64,000 nt of DNA from Liolophura sinensis (Eukaryota; Mollusca; Polyplacophora; Chitonida; Chitonidae), in the NCBI RefSeq assembly GCF_032854445.1, contig NC_088304.1:24875704-24939703 (forward strand). Reading direction: 5' to 3'. Shown here piece by piece: positions 33,701 through 48,700 of this stretch (within the stretch, counting starts at the first letter, position 1; each line of letters opens with the position of its first letter). The position numbers and the translations under genes were made by a program. The notes beneath the pieces were generated by a model. It made no database searches. It was not told the DNA's origin and worked only from the letters and a program-made list of their open reading frames with translations.

Positions 33701-36700
33701 AAAACTTCTTTGTGTACGAGTTGAGGTGATGCACAGTCCCTGAATGGGGTTGGGTTGTACATGTGTGCATGTCACAAAACTTAACTGAGTTTTGAGTTGA
33801 GGTAAAAAAAAAACAGCTATATGGGATGAGGCCATAAAGCCCTTCTTCAATGCAGGTTGAGGTCTCAAAGTTGCCTTGTGGTAAGCCTTCTTGCCGTCAA
33901 ATTGCATTCATAATCAACTTCCAAGATTCAGCAAACTAATTGAATGAAATTTTCTGTGATAAAACCCAGGTGACGTTTTAATACCAGCTGTACTGATCGT
34001 ACAGTTACCACGGACAATACTTGTATCAGAGAAACATACCGGAGTGTTTAACTACATGTGCCTGCTAGTCTACACAAGAAAAGTACTTCAAAAATACACT
34101 GTAATGCCTAATACTTTGATCCATCTTTATAATGGTAGACCTTGAAGAAAGCTCAGCCAACAAAAACTACCACATGATGAGCTGTGTCTGCCAGAGTTTG
34201 TGGAGTCTTTTGTCAGAGGATTACTGGCTTGGAAGTTTGTTGATGCTGTAGATTTTACTGGATAATTTCTTGAACAATGATCAGTGGTGGCTGATATGGT
34301 CTAAGAAATCCCTATTAGCGGTGCTGTGTTTTTAGGGTTTATAAAACCACAATAACTCTGTTTATGTCAGCCACAAACAGGCACCTACTGGAAATGTGAG
34401 TTTTCAGCCGTTCTTCATGTATTGCCATTTAAAATACATGAATATGCATGAGTAAAGAAAAATGGCCCCTGGTTTAATATTAAAACATTGACAGTCTAAA
34501 TATTTTAACAAGAACTGTTTCTAAACTTGGCTTATGATTTGACTGTGTTATATGATTGGGGCTTCCTGAGTATATGGGAAAAAAGTGCACCATTCTTTGC
34601 ACAGAATGCTGTAGACAAATTTTAGTCATATCCTTGCAAAAAAATGAAACAGAAGATAAGTCTGTCACACAAAAAAGATGCAAGACACTCAGGATGTCAG
34701 TCATAAAATTTTGTCTCATCCTAAATTCGCGACAACTTCGTGAAAATGATCATTACTCACCCCCATGAGATTTGCTTGTGACTTTCCGCGTACATTCACT
34801 TTGGGGTAAGATGAGTGCTGTCCCTTTGACAGCAAAGTAACTCTCACTGAAACTAAATGGAAATACAAGAAATCAGCATTTCAGACTAACAGCCCAGACA
34901 CGTCAAACATGTTTCAGTTTATCTTAATAGTATTTCAGACTGGCCCATGTAAATTTTCTGTTCGAGTGCAAAAACATCAATTTCACTTAAATATTCAGAA
35001 ATCATACCTGTACTATTCACACTTAAATGTTAACTAATACAGTCAGTTTTTGCAAGAAAAGAGAAAGAAGAAAGAGTAAAGAACAGAACAGATCAGAAAC
35101 ATCAATATGATTGTTCAAGTACAAAGGAAATATTCAGTTCATTTGAAACACACTCGTAGAAGTTCTATGTAAAATCTAAGAGCTTGATTATACAAAAATA
35201 GAAAATACAGGTAGATATATCATGTGACTCCAAACTTGTCACCTGGTAAAGGTCATGCAGGAAGAGTTCAAGCATTATATCGAGAAAAAAAAAAGAGAAA
35301 AAAAAGCTACCTGTAAGTAAACTTTTAATATCTAGAACAACATTTTATAGATCTTTCAACATGCATTAAACTGTATCTGCATGATTTTAGGCCAACAATA
35401 TTTAATCAACATTGTTCAAAGAAGGAGCATTAACTTTACATATTACTCATCTAGCTGCATTCAGGTGGGATAGAAAAACGATATCCATATGTACATTCAA
35501 TCCCACATTCCTCAGGTGAGTTTTACAATTAAACATATCAGTACCAAATTATACAGCTGAGCTGATAACTGAATGCTGTGAGAGAGTTAATAACTTGGCT
35601 CCTGCTAATATTACAGTCTACATCTAATTAAACATGCAGAGGACAAGGGATGTAACAGAAATCATTTCATCAGTTTCTCCTTTTTTTTCTCTCCACAAAG
35701 TCATCGCCATGGATTTATACATTCAGTTTATTGCACACATATTTCCATTTCTGACTACACTTATTACAAAGTTCGCTACAAAATTCATACTTTGAAAATA
35801 AATTTTTTTAAAATTGTTTTCTTCAATCTGAGAAATCATAAAAATAACGTGCCAACTTAGAGAAATCTCTTTTTTAGCAGGTAAGAAGTGTACAGAGGTA
35901 CTGTCAACTGCTTAAGAGATCCTCTGCTGATAACTCTTCAGAAACGGAGGTGAAAAGATGAAAAATTAGCATGTGTTTGAGTACATTATACACAACGGCA
36001 AATCTTCCAACTATTCACATTATTTAAGAAGTTATAGTATCATTTACATGGCAAACCAAACAGTCTGCCATGGACAAAATACTATTTGGTGAAGGACATC
36101 ACCCTTGTCCTGCTGCTTATTTCCAGGCGCTTGTCACACATTCTAGAACATTCCCTTTCACGGGAACAAGCCCACACATTATACTTGTCACACATTCCAG
36201 AACATTCCCTTTCATGGCAACATGCCCACACATTATACTTGTCACACATTCTAGAACATTCCCTTTCACGGGAACATGCCCACACATTATACTTGTCACA
36301 CATTCCAGAACATTCCCTTTCACGGCAACATGCCCACACATTATACTTGTCACACATTCTAGAACATTCCCTTTCACGGGAACAGGCGCACACATTATAC
36401 TTGTCACATTCCAGAACATTCCCTTTCACGGCAACATGCCCACATATTATACCTGAGAAATATTAACTCTGCAAAATGTTTATTATATACTGAGCAAAAT
36501 CCTAAACGAAAGAACAACGTGCAAAAAAACAAAGTCGGGAATGTGAGAGATTTTATGGTATATTTGCTGTGTGAGGTGACAACTACATGTGGGATACATT
36601 TGCAATATACGCTTTAATATGGCACGGACAGCTTATCCACACCCATTACCAAAACTGCCTTTATGAAACAACATCGTTTTAATGTCAACAGGGATAATTT

Positions 36701-39700
36701 CTCTAACATACACACAACCTTTGTGCACATTAGAATGACATCCGTGGACTTGGTATTTGTGTGCTGGTGTAATGTCGTATCAAGGTATTAACCTCCCTGT
36801 GACTGTTCACTTCAATATTAGCATATCCTAAACTAGTAAGGCATTCGTGTACGACGACGCAAAAAACTGACGTATCACTACGACAGTCTGACCTCCTAAT
36901 GCATACATTTTAAGCTTAATAACAAACTTCAGAAGTTCATAGCAAATTTTGTGCCGAATAAAAAAAAAGTCATGCAACAGTTGAAGCAACAAAATGCAGG
37001 AATAGTAACACAAAATGCAGCAATGGTAAAACAACAAAATGCAGCAATGGTACAACAACAAAATACAAAGTCAAATCAACATGCACAGAATGTATTGAAG
37101 TACAATGAACAAGTACAATAAAGAAAATGTATGCATAAATGTAGCTGCAACACTGGACAATAATTCAGAGAGCTTATAAAGAGATAATGATTTCAACATA
37201 CATACAGCTTCAGAGCCAGTTTTAAAGCAAATCAAGACTGTATTCCAGTACTTTATCCTATTTCTGCAGGAAGAGCTTAGTAGCATGCTAACCTCAAAGA
37301 CTTAAGAGCATGACGGCAGAGAAAAGTAGAAAAAGGCATCAGTGCAAAAAAGGGCTACAAAAAGGTAACATTAAAGGTAACAAGAATCTTACAAATCGTT
37401 ATATTACAGATTTTTTGGGGATTCACCTGAAACCATTTCTTTTTTAGTATTTTGGTTACACACCTGCTTTAAAGTTTGCAAAAGAAACATGAAACTCTCA
37501 GCGAAAAATGAACAACCAGTTCAGCTGTGACCCAAATTACCTGTGTCATTTTTTCAAATTGATTAACAGCAGCACACTAATTTCAATGGTTAAAAGTACT
37601 GAGATGAAAATTATCCAATCGGAGACATCCTATGTTACATCCTTACAAATATTAATTATTTGATGCTGAAGAATGTGTACAGATTAGTATATAAATGTGT
37701 ATACACCAAGATCATTACATCAACAAATATAACAGGGAAAATCGACTAAACTACCATAATTTGGGTCCAAGCTGTGCACTGATACTTTTATTTGTGTGAT
37801 AGCCTTCTTTTCACATTCTTGTTAATTATTAGCCGAAGGATGTGCCTCGTACCTGTTGGCAACCTTTCTCATACCTTAAAGCAGGACTGTAACGGCTTTC
37901 AAAATCACCTTGGAGAAAATAAAATTATATATACACAACAGCATGTGCTGTGAGTCTTGAACTTCACAATTCCTTAGTGAACAATTACCTTCCAATGGCC
38001 TGAAAACAGTCTTTGCATTTAAAAACCCTTTGGAAAATACTGAGACAACTTTTAAGTAAGAAACTAAATTCAAAATTCCGTGTTATTTTTTAATTTTATA
38101 TTTCAAAGCAAACATGGTATATAACACTAATGTCGGCAATTATAGAAATTTCAAAGGCAAACACAGTTATTAAACAAGATAAATTACCTATCAAATGATG
38201 TATAAACTAGTTAAGAAGCGAACCCGAATTTTAGTACGATTTTTTAAAACATTTATCCATCTCCAAAAATGTTTTTGACAGCAGAGATAAATAAACATAA
38301 CAAAGCCAGCAATACAGCACATGCAACATGCTTTGGACATGCGAGCAGCACCAACAATATTGTTGTCATGCAATTTGTTGACAGCTATCATTTGCAAGAC
38401 TAATTTATGCATCAGGTTTCATACAGCAAGCAGCACATTAACACATAGGGCAAAGCTTACACCAAATTCACAGGTAAAAGTAATTTTCCTTGCTTTAACC
38501 TCACAAAAAATACTAACATGTCTCTACATCTTGTTACAGCTTTTCCTATGTTAGCCAATGTCCTTGCAAACTTTCAAACAAAACAAGATGGCTACTATTT
38601 ACATGTACAGGTAACTCAAATTTGCATCTAATTCCCAATTTTTTAAACAATTTATGCAGCCAATAAGAACATATAAGACTCCTTATTTGATTTCTCACCA
38701 CGGATTCAACTTGGAGACGAAGCGAATCGTGTTGAAGAATTTTCTAAGACGTTTTAGAGCCGATTTTGACCTGAAAGAGCTGAGATTCAAAACAAGAAAG
38801 GCAAACAAAGATTGAGATGATGGACACGATAAAAACTGAAACATAATGCAGGTCGAGAGCAACAACCACAAATTTGGCCACAATTAATAATACGAGAATA
38901 TTTAAGAACAATGGCAGGGAAAATACATGTATCAAACTCTTGCTTGAGTGAGGAATAAAGTGTGTTTTCTATTTATCTTGCAAATCTAAAACTGGATGCG
39001 TGAATGCAACAGATATTGCACGTGGACATGTAGAGAATTTTAGCAATGAATCTACTGTCTATTACTGCCTATAAACTTGAAATCCCATTAACTGTAAGTC
39101 TAAACTAAGCTTTTAAATAATGCAGATGAGAGCAAACGTCATGTGTTTTGACTTTAAGATTACAGCAGATGATTTTTGAACATGGTGTAGTTATCATAAT
39201 GAAAAGTATGACCATCAAACGTATATATAAAATGAGACTACTTTGTATCAAAACTAACAAACATGAAAAAACTAATAAAAGTGACGTAACCAAGACTAAA
39301 TGCAAAAAGTTCAATACCCTTGTGGTACATCCATAATGTATACTAATGCTTCCATACAAACACTATATAGAGTTCAAGTCCAGCTCAAGCTGGCGTCCTC
39401 TCTGGCTGTAAGTGGGAAGGTCTGCCAGCAACTTGCAGACTGTCATGGGTTTCCCCCGGGCTCTGCCCGGTTTCCTCCCACCATAATGCTGGCAGCCGTT
39501 GTATAAGTGAAATATTCTTGAGTAAGGCATAAAAACATCAATCAAATAAATAAATAAATCAAACACTATATAGGTCATTATCTATCAGCTTTATTGTTCA
39601 ATGTAGCATTTTCTACTTTCAATGCATGCCTGTATAGACTAGATGAAGGGCAATTCTGAATAACCATCAATTTTGTCCATGACTTACATGCCCATTTTTC

Positions 39701-42700
39701 CTGATTCTGAGAGTTCTGGTTGATTTTAGAAAGGTGTTTGGAGGTTTGTTTGGAACATGGGATGATATTCTACTGGACAACTGTAAGCTTCAGCACCAAA
39801 AATAATATTTCATGACATTTAAATGCCTCTAAAAATGCACTTTTGTGGGCGAAATGTTAGATCACTTAGGGTAATTAAACATGATGCATCAACCATAAAG
39901 TCCAAAGTTGGTGCATTTGTAGCGCATCTACCCTTAACCTTCATTTTTTTTTTGAACATTGTTATTGCATGATGATGTAGTTTACGCACCTATTACTGTA
40001 TGTATCCAACCAATGTAGTTTTGTCCCCAAAAAGTCAACTTTAAAATGTGCATAAATTGCGCAGAAAGTTACTCTTTAATATGCCAAAAGGTTGAAGAAT
40101 TAGGGTACGTGAAACTTTAATGCAAAGTACAACTATCAGAACAATTATTTACAGTCCAAAAAAAACACAAACAGAATGTGCTGGTCCTTAAGTCCAGAAA
40201 AATGTTCTGTATTATATCTGTTGTCACAAAAATGTACAAATAAATGAATGAAATAATGACTGTTTTTTTTTCCAATCAATATAATTAAAGGTGTCATATC
40301 TGGGTAGAAGCGACTTTAATTTTCAAGCATTTATTCATTCATTCTGGGAGGAAGTGGTTTGTGGATGAAAACCACTGTCCTTTGTCAGCTATCTGACAAA
40401 CTTACGGATGTTTTGTGTTCTTGCTTGACATCCAGAAAGGCAAAAGTGGAAAAGACTGAAAACTTTTGTTTTTGTATTATCTTATATGAAACTAACCTTA
40501 GCAGTTTTAATACACTACAAATTTAGGGAAGCAATTCAAACCCATCTTGATCCTTACAATTTAACTTTTACTTTTCACTCCCACTTTTCTCATATGTGCA
40601 TTTGTTTTCTTCTTTTGGTGGGTCTGAAGAGAACGTTTTTTATCACGTAGCTGACAGAGCAAATGCCAAAATACATGTATTTCATACCCTCATTTAAGAT
40701 ATATACTGCAAAGTACTTATTATTCGCTGGAATCTATTTTTAGATTCCAAAAATAATCTATACTTTTTCACTCCAAAAATATGTTAGCGGCATCTAAATC
40801 AAGGGAATACTCCAAAAAATCTAAAAACTGTTTAATTTTCCTTGTTATAATATGCCCGAAATTACTCAAGCACATCAAACAGAGTACAAGGGTGGCTTTA
40901 ATCCTCCTTTGTTTCCTGATGTGTCGCTAATCCTCAAATCTGGATCAGAGATTGAAACAATGGAACACAGATTATCACTATGTAGGAAGATTACTATCGT
41001 ATTTACAGTGAGCAGTATTCAAAGAGGTGTCACTTTTTTTTCGCACCTTTGATAAGTACTTTGAGTCAACTGTCAAAGTGATCTGTCACTTTCTGAGCTG
41101 TTCACTGCAAAACATATGAATGAATATTCATCCTTTTATCAAGCAACACGATTAGGATTGGATTGTTTTCGGTATTAATCATCCTCTGTTGGCGATCAAA
41201 AACCCATAACTTTGCTGTAGCTGTCAAATGGCCATTGCTTTGTTGTACACAATTCACACTTTGTTAGAAGCTCACTCATTGGTCCACAGGAGACACAGAG
41301 CCAATGGGATAGTGTGTATCAAAGTGATATTCATTGGAAGCCAGCATGTGATTGCATCTACTTTACACTCGCTTTACCGGCATAACAAAGATTGATCAAA
41401 CTAAAGACAAATAAACTCTCACTTTGTTTTACTCCTGCTGAGCTGTATCACCAGACTTTGTATATATTTTAAGCCTAATTTTCCCTCCCTACTGTTAAAA
41501 TTTAGCTGGCCTGACAGGCTTTCTTATGGCAGCTCCTGTCAGTCCAGTTTCACTTTATTAAATTTATTTATTTCACTGGTGTATTACCCTGTACTCAAGA
41601 ATATTTCACTTATACAACGGCGGCTAGCATTATGGTGGGTGGAAACCGGGCTCTCAGTCAGAGCCTGGGGAAAACCCACGACCATCCGCAGGTTGCTAGC
41701 AGACCTTCCCACTTACAGCCGGAGAGGAAGCCAGCATGAGCTGGACTTGAACTCACAGCAACCGCATTACGCTGCGCTAACCAACTGAGCCCCCCCCCCC
41801 CCCCCCCATCACTTTATTAAAAAACCTACTACCACCTATACTGGAATTTTTTTCCCTTAAAATTATTTTTCATGATAAATAATTAACCACGAAAATTAAG
41901 TGCTTCACAGCGTATATATACATGTATGTATATATACATATACATATACACACACATATATACATACATACACACACACATATATACAATGAGAGAGATA
42001 GTTTGGCACTGGCGAAGTTTGATAAGTATGTCACTAGGCTGAGAGCAGAGACATTTCTAGGTGGGGCTAATACATATTATCTTGGTAATATATCCATTCA
42101 TTTCAACAAGGGACCCATTAATTCACAGCCAGTTGGTTTCAAAGGTGTGCAAAAAAAGTCTTTTGACTACAGGTGAGAAGATTAAGGTGAAGACCTGTGA
42201 ATATCAGGTGTGGCATAGATCTGCTCACACTCCTGAGGTCATGTGACATATGAAGTAGTACCTACTTTATAGCTAGGTACAAATCCACCCCAGAAAAAGC
42301 ACCTGCATGTCAAGCATGTCTGATTACAGTATCTGCACAGCCCTGGCAGCAGGTGAAGTCCAAATGTATGTCCAAAGAGAGTATGATGTTAGATACTAAT
42401 ATTTGTTCGAAACATTTGCCCGAAAATGTTCATTTTTAAGGACAAAAAAAAGGTCATAAAGTATTACTTTCAGTGCTGAAACTGACATTTTCTTCCAATA
42501 AGGCATCATCTCACCTTCTGAACAAATTACATCTTTTTAAACCATCAAAACTCTCATAATGGAGCAGACTGAATAACAGAAATTTTAGGTCTAATACAGA
42601 GGAAAAGAGTGTAAAATGTACAGGATCATCTGAGATGAAACATAAAGTAAAACTTAAACTTAAGTCTGGTCTGTAAAAATTCACTTTCAAAAGCACGCGA

Positions 42701-45700
42701 ATGCCTTAAAATGATAAGTTCTACCAAAAAATCAATCTGACTTCGCAGAAATCTCTTACAGGACACAGGAAAAGGAACTATCAATCAAAGATTATGTTTC
42801 TATGCTCAATGAAGAAGAAATTATGCCTCGGCATTTTGGTTAAAAAAAATCATTTTGGAGGTTTTTTTATATCTGTTAATTACCCCTCTATATTACGCAT
42901 ATTTTCAGAAATTTTTCTGACCTCCAAAAAGACCTATTTTTCGAGCCCAGAGAACCAAGTCGCTGCAGTGTGGGTAAGATGACATGTAAACACATACTAC
43001 TTCTTCTGGCCAGCGTAACTCCCCCTACGTGCCCCTACACCTGTGGCCATTCGGTCTGTTCCCCACAGAGTTCTTTTTAAACAGGCATCATCGTTAAAAT
43101 CAACCCTGAAATCTTCTTAAGTTCTGATTTGACTGCTGGAGCTGTAAGAAAACTGTACTTTGCAGCCAATTTTACCCCCCAAAGTAAAAGTTGAAAAATT
43201 TGTTTGTACTGTTATATGTTATTACACATGATAATCTGCATATTAAGGAATAAAACCACAGCGTTTTTCATGTGTCCCCCACAAGGTGACCCTACATGGT
43301 GACCCCCACAAGGTGGATGAAGTAATCAGATTTAAGGTCTATGCGTCACATGAAAACTGCTAAACTTCAGGTGAACTACTGACATGCTCACACAGCCCTG
43401 ATTACGCCGTTCTGTTTGTTAATAACCTTCTTTAGAGAGCCTCATTATTCAGAACAATTAAAACTAAATTAGATTTTATTTGATATATATAGACCAGATT
43501 TTGGTTATCTCGGTCGTAAACCTATGTAACACCGAACATTGTTGACAGCATATTAATTAACTGTCTTCATACTTTGCGAACCACAAGCTTTAATTATCAC
43601 CGAAGACTGAAGACATGCACAAATGGCATTAACCTGTCAGACCTTTAACTTTAAATTTAATTTCTGTTCTTAATTTTATAATCTGTGATATAAGTAGCAT
43701 ACCACATCTCTATACACACTACAGTGCTGACATAACAGTTTCTCCGCAGAGCTCTATTTTACTCTGTTCATTAGCCTTTCTATAAAAAAAAATTGTTCTA
43801 GCGGCTGCCTTAGGACATTGTTGTAATTAAGCTAAACACTAAGTTTGACCTGCTCGTTTTTATACAAATATTATATACGACGCAGAAACAATCTTTTTTA
43901 CGCAGTCAGACATTTCATACGTGTACTTTAAATGCACATGACAAAAACGGTCCTAAGGCATATTTTTACAAGCCGATTAGAAATTTCTGAGCTTTTTGTC
44001 TCCGAAAACACTTATCAAATTCCATTCACGTACACTGTTTAATAAACAGCATTCCACATATCTTGAAAACTCTGAGGTTAAAGGTAATTAAAGGATAGTT
44101 AAGGAGCTCTGCTGCAAATTGTTAGATGAAAGCAGAACAATGTGCAGATTTAGGCGATGATTTCTGTTACTTTTTAGACTGCAAACACTGTATAATACCT
44201 GAACTTTCCAGCAAGTTTATAATTTAACATCTGCACCGTTAGCACAGTATTGTCTTCCTCTCTGGTCCCTCTCCTCTGGTACAGATTATACATTCTTACT
44301 TTGATGTCAGACAGCCTCCACGCAGCGAAAGTTCTTGTATCATAATTCCTGTGGTTTTTACACAATTACCAACCTGATGTCTATATTTCTTTTAACATGT
44401 GAATATGCTCTATAAGCCAAGCTGCCTGCTTGTCTGTTGATCAGCAGGTCACATTTCTTACATTGTATATAGATTTTACACAGGCCATTCGCAACAAAAT
44501 CACTAAGTGAACGATGATAATGATATTTTCTGGGATGTATCTACTCTTCCAAATTCATGTACTCGTTTTTCTTTTGGGTTTTATCATTGCCTTCAACAGC
44601 ATTTTCCTTTTATCAAATCAGGACAGCTTCGTTTTTCCCCAGGGTATAGTCTTGATGCCTACACGCTGAAAGTACTGCCTCATTAAAATGCCATACTGAC
44701 ATGACACCAGACATGATGCTTCACTCAGTCACAGTATACAGACACTCTGGTACCAATCAGCCAGTACTTAGCCTATTATTTCTATACCTTTACCCTGTCT
44801 GCAAACATTACATTACATTATTTCCATTGACAGTACTGCCAGATTATCTTTTCAGAAATGCCCCTAGCTTAACCTAACTAAGGCTTAAACTCTGCTTTCT
44901 CGGTTACAGGGGTAAATGCCCTCATTACAGCCTTATCTCTGGTGCACTGGCACTTTTTTTTGTCTACAGCAAAAATAAGTCTTTTTATAAGCCATTAAAT
45001 TAACGTGATAATTATAATAATACAGTTCCAAGGTGTGGTTTATCTGTGACAGGCTTGAGGCGTTCTGCTGTACATTATACATCACTATGACTGATCACAT
45101 GGTAAACAATGTCATAAACCATCATCCTTATAAACACTGTCTTCGGTAAGCCGTCTCAGTAAAACAGCACTAGATAAAACAATGGTGGAAATCCGCCCTG
45201 CATCAAGGAGGCACATTACATACACTCTAAAGACTCCTTCGTCGTCACAGGACTGAAAAAATTGTTAACTACGACGTTAAACCCCAAGCACTCACTCACT
45301 CTTCATAAACACACAGATAGCATCTATTAAAACAAATTACATATACCATTTCCATGATAAAGAAAACCAACTTCCAGGGTTACCATTAAAATAATAATAG
45401 AAAGATGTGCATTTATTCTTCCTTAAATTTTGATTTATATCTATATCTTTATAGGTTCTTAAATACATTACATGTTGAGGTTTGTTGTTGTTGTTGAATA
45501 CAACTTTTAATAACAGTTCCATAAGTCATACACCAGGCTGATCAATGCACATGAATTTTTCTGATTCTTCCTTCATTAAAGATTTAAAGCTTAAATGTTC
45601 TCTACCACCAAGAGATAGAGTTGACAAAGGAATTGTTTCATTGTTTACTTGGCTCATTGTTTACTTGGCTCTTTGTTTACTGGCATACTCCAGCATTTAG

Positions 45701-48700
45701 TTGTCAAGAGAATCCTGGCTCCTGGCTGAAAAATAGCTTATGGTCAAAAATATCATCCGAGAGAAGATTGACTGTTTGTACTTGGAAAACTTGACTACTA
45801 CACTGCCTTCATGGGCAAGGGAAACTAGATACCTTAATTCCTCAAGCTTTTCGCATATGAAAGAGCAACTTTCACTGAAATTTATGCACAGTTTTAATTT
45901 GATTTTGGAGACAAAGCTACATTTCTTGGATTGGTCAGTTTCAAAGCTTCGCAAAAAGTATAACTTTAGCAGAATAATTTATTTATTTATTTGATTGGTG
46001 TTTTATGCCGTACTCAAGAATATCTCACTTATACGACAGCGGCCAGCATTATGGTGGGTGGAAACCGGGCACAGCCCGGGGGAGACCCATGACAATCCGC
46101 AGGTTGCTGACAGACCTTCATCATGAATAAACACTTTACAAACATGCGCAAAAGGTTGAAGAATCACAGGAATTTAAATTCCAGTTTCCCCAAACCATGT
46201 TTACTAGTTTCACAATTCCAAGGTTTTACTGGTTTTAGCCAGCAAGGAATTATATCAGTACCTCAAAACTGGAAAACTACAATATTTTAGAATTTTTGTA
46301 TTTTTTTGGCCCTCATGGAAATATGGCAGTAATATACAATGCAAAACCACTGGAATCACTGAAATCTGTTTATTATTCATACATCCCTGATCTTGCACTG
46401 AGGGACACGTTTTTTGAAAGACATCACTGGGCAAATGTTCAAATCAATTTGTTTCTCAAGTCAACAGCCAAAAAACAGCTAATCTTAATACCAACATGTG
46501 CCTTCTGCGTGAAAAGCCGTTCAAATAGCGCTGTCCACATGAGGCCTCAGGTAAGTATTACGTGAAAAGCCACGTCCAAACATGGCCGGCGGTCAAGCAT
46601 GGTCAAGTGCAAGGCTCATGCCACTCATTGACCACCGTTTTGTAATGAGTAATACGAACATGTCACAGGCTCGGCAAACACTTCGCATGCAAAGGTAAAC
46701 AAAGTGCAGCAGCGGAGGATCCTGAAGTTAGTCGTAAATCTGCAAACGGAACCCCCGAATCAACCGGTACACATGTGAGGCACAAAACACACACAAGAAA
46801 CCTCGTTTATTCAAAGAGCTCCTTTAATCTGCCGGCAAGAGTTTTCGTTTACACTGAGACTTAAATGAGAGAGCTTAGGTTCAAGGGGAGCCAATTTGCT
46901 GGTAGCGACAAGAGATGACGCATAATTCAGTGCAAATATTATCCCGGTTCTCTGTTCATCAGACTGGGCTTTATCGTGCAAAGTCGAAAAACAACAACAA
47001 CGCTCCACGTGAGCTTAAATCCTATAGATCCTTTATAATCATTGAATACACAGAGACCGGGAGCATGTATCTTCACAATCATAGCCGACAACAAGACCTG
47101 CTGAAAATGCGTTAATGTGACAGACCAATCAGAAATCCTTATCCAAAGACCGACACACAATGACACCTTTGACTCTGCCAACTGAAAAAATAGGGAGCGA
47201 ATAAAAGGAGTGATGGGTTAACATCATCATAGATATATGTCTTTGGATCCATCCTTGCAACCTAAGCATATTTGATGGGAGACACAGTTAACAAAAAAAG
47301 ATTCCTGGATTGCTTATTGCTCGCTTGGCAAATTTTTCAAAAAGAGAAAGAAAACATCCCATATTTTTGTTTGTCAAGCAGCAAGTTTTTACCCTTGATG
47401 TTTCTCGCAAGCTCACAAATATTATTTGAAAAAATGTTTGTTTTTGAGAATTTCTAGGTGTGTGCATCAATAATTCCACACAACTTTTAAACAAAACATG
47501 GAATTTCAAATTTAAAATCTGCAATAAGGCCAGTTATAATATCCTGATTTAGTGAAATTGTCTAACTTCCTTTGATACCTCAGAACAATTCTCTCCCAGG
47601 GCGGAAAAGAAATATCTGTCTCATGAGTTCAAAGATCTCTCTTTTAAAAGAAACATAATTTTTCTTTGAAACAGATAAACAAGCTCAAGGTAGACCTGTC
47701 TGTTTTCTTAACATGGGAAAGTACTGTTGTAAGACACTCCGTTACATGCTCAAAACAAGTACAGAACATGGGTTTTTGAGAATTCACAAGAGAGCACATT
47801 AAATCTGACAACCTTGATGCAAAAACTACATGAAAGCACCCTTATAATTCTGTAAAGTGAAAAACACTTTTATTTTTGAAAGATTAACAAGAAAAGCGAA
47901 TTCTAAATCAACACAGCCTTAAAACGTCACTGCTGTGATGTTCTCTGTTGGATGCAATGATACCATCTCCTAGCCACAGACCGACAACATAAATTTCGGC
48001 ATGTGGGCAATCATACATTTTTCAGTAACCAACTGACAAATTTTTCAATAACCAATTCCAACATTTTTCAACAACTAACTCCAATTTAATACCAGCTACT
48101 GTGTTTTATTCATATTGTTCCTCAATGCCAATTTACACCAAAAAAAATCACTCAGCATCAACTAACTGGCTTTTCTGTCTGTGTTTCATCTTCTACTGAT
48201 GCAACCCTAGGGCTACATGAGCATGTTTATCATATGCCCAGTTTTTCTCAAATTTGAGAGACAAACACAAGTTTGCTCTGTTTAATGTTCACAAAAAACT
48301 GCCTGAAAATCTAGTAAAGGATGTCTGGGGGACCTAACTGGGATGCCGTTTCGAAGCCTTACTGCTACACCAGTAAAGGGTCACCTTGTTCACATGGCTC
48401 CAACAAATTTACAAAATATCAACACTCCAGGGAAGTCTTAAGTATACTATACAGGGTCTCCCCTTTTACTACATCAGGCCAGAAGCTATTCTATAAATAC
48501 TGTATTACAGTAACCTACCCAGACTACACCAGATCTTTACAAAATATCAACACTCCAGAGAAGTCTTAAGTATACTATACAGGGTCTCCCTTTCACCACA
48601 TCAGGCCAGAAGCTATTCTATAAATACTGTATTAGAGTAACCTACCCAGACTACACCAGTTCTTTACAAAATATCAACACTCCAGAGAAGTCTTAAGTAT

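Larger units (their letters stand above)
34847..38698 (-). other. ssh intron 2
   Basis: A 3.9 kb AT-rich intron with the HSE-bearing minisatellite (36130-36450) and a small 22-24-bp repeat (36993-37068). No further exon seen. Confidence 0.5.

Noticed and set aside
36082-36466. Cys-rich 'CSRMCDKYNVWAC' repeat frame, like a secreted peptide
   Set aside because: By-product of the 54-bp array in ssh intron 2; no signal peptide or flanking coding sequence.
46296-46565. Possible + strand exon ending in a perfect CAG|GTAAGT donor
   Set aside because: No similarity, no matching acceptor or partner exon, and antisense inside ssh intron 1; likely chance.
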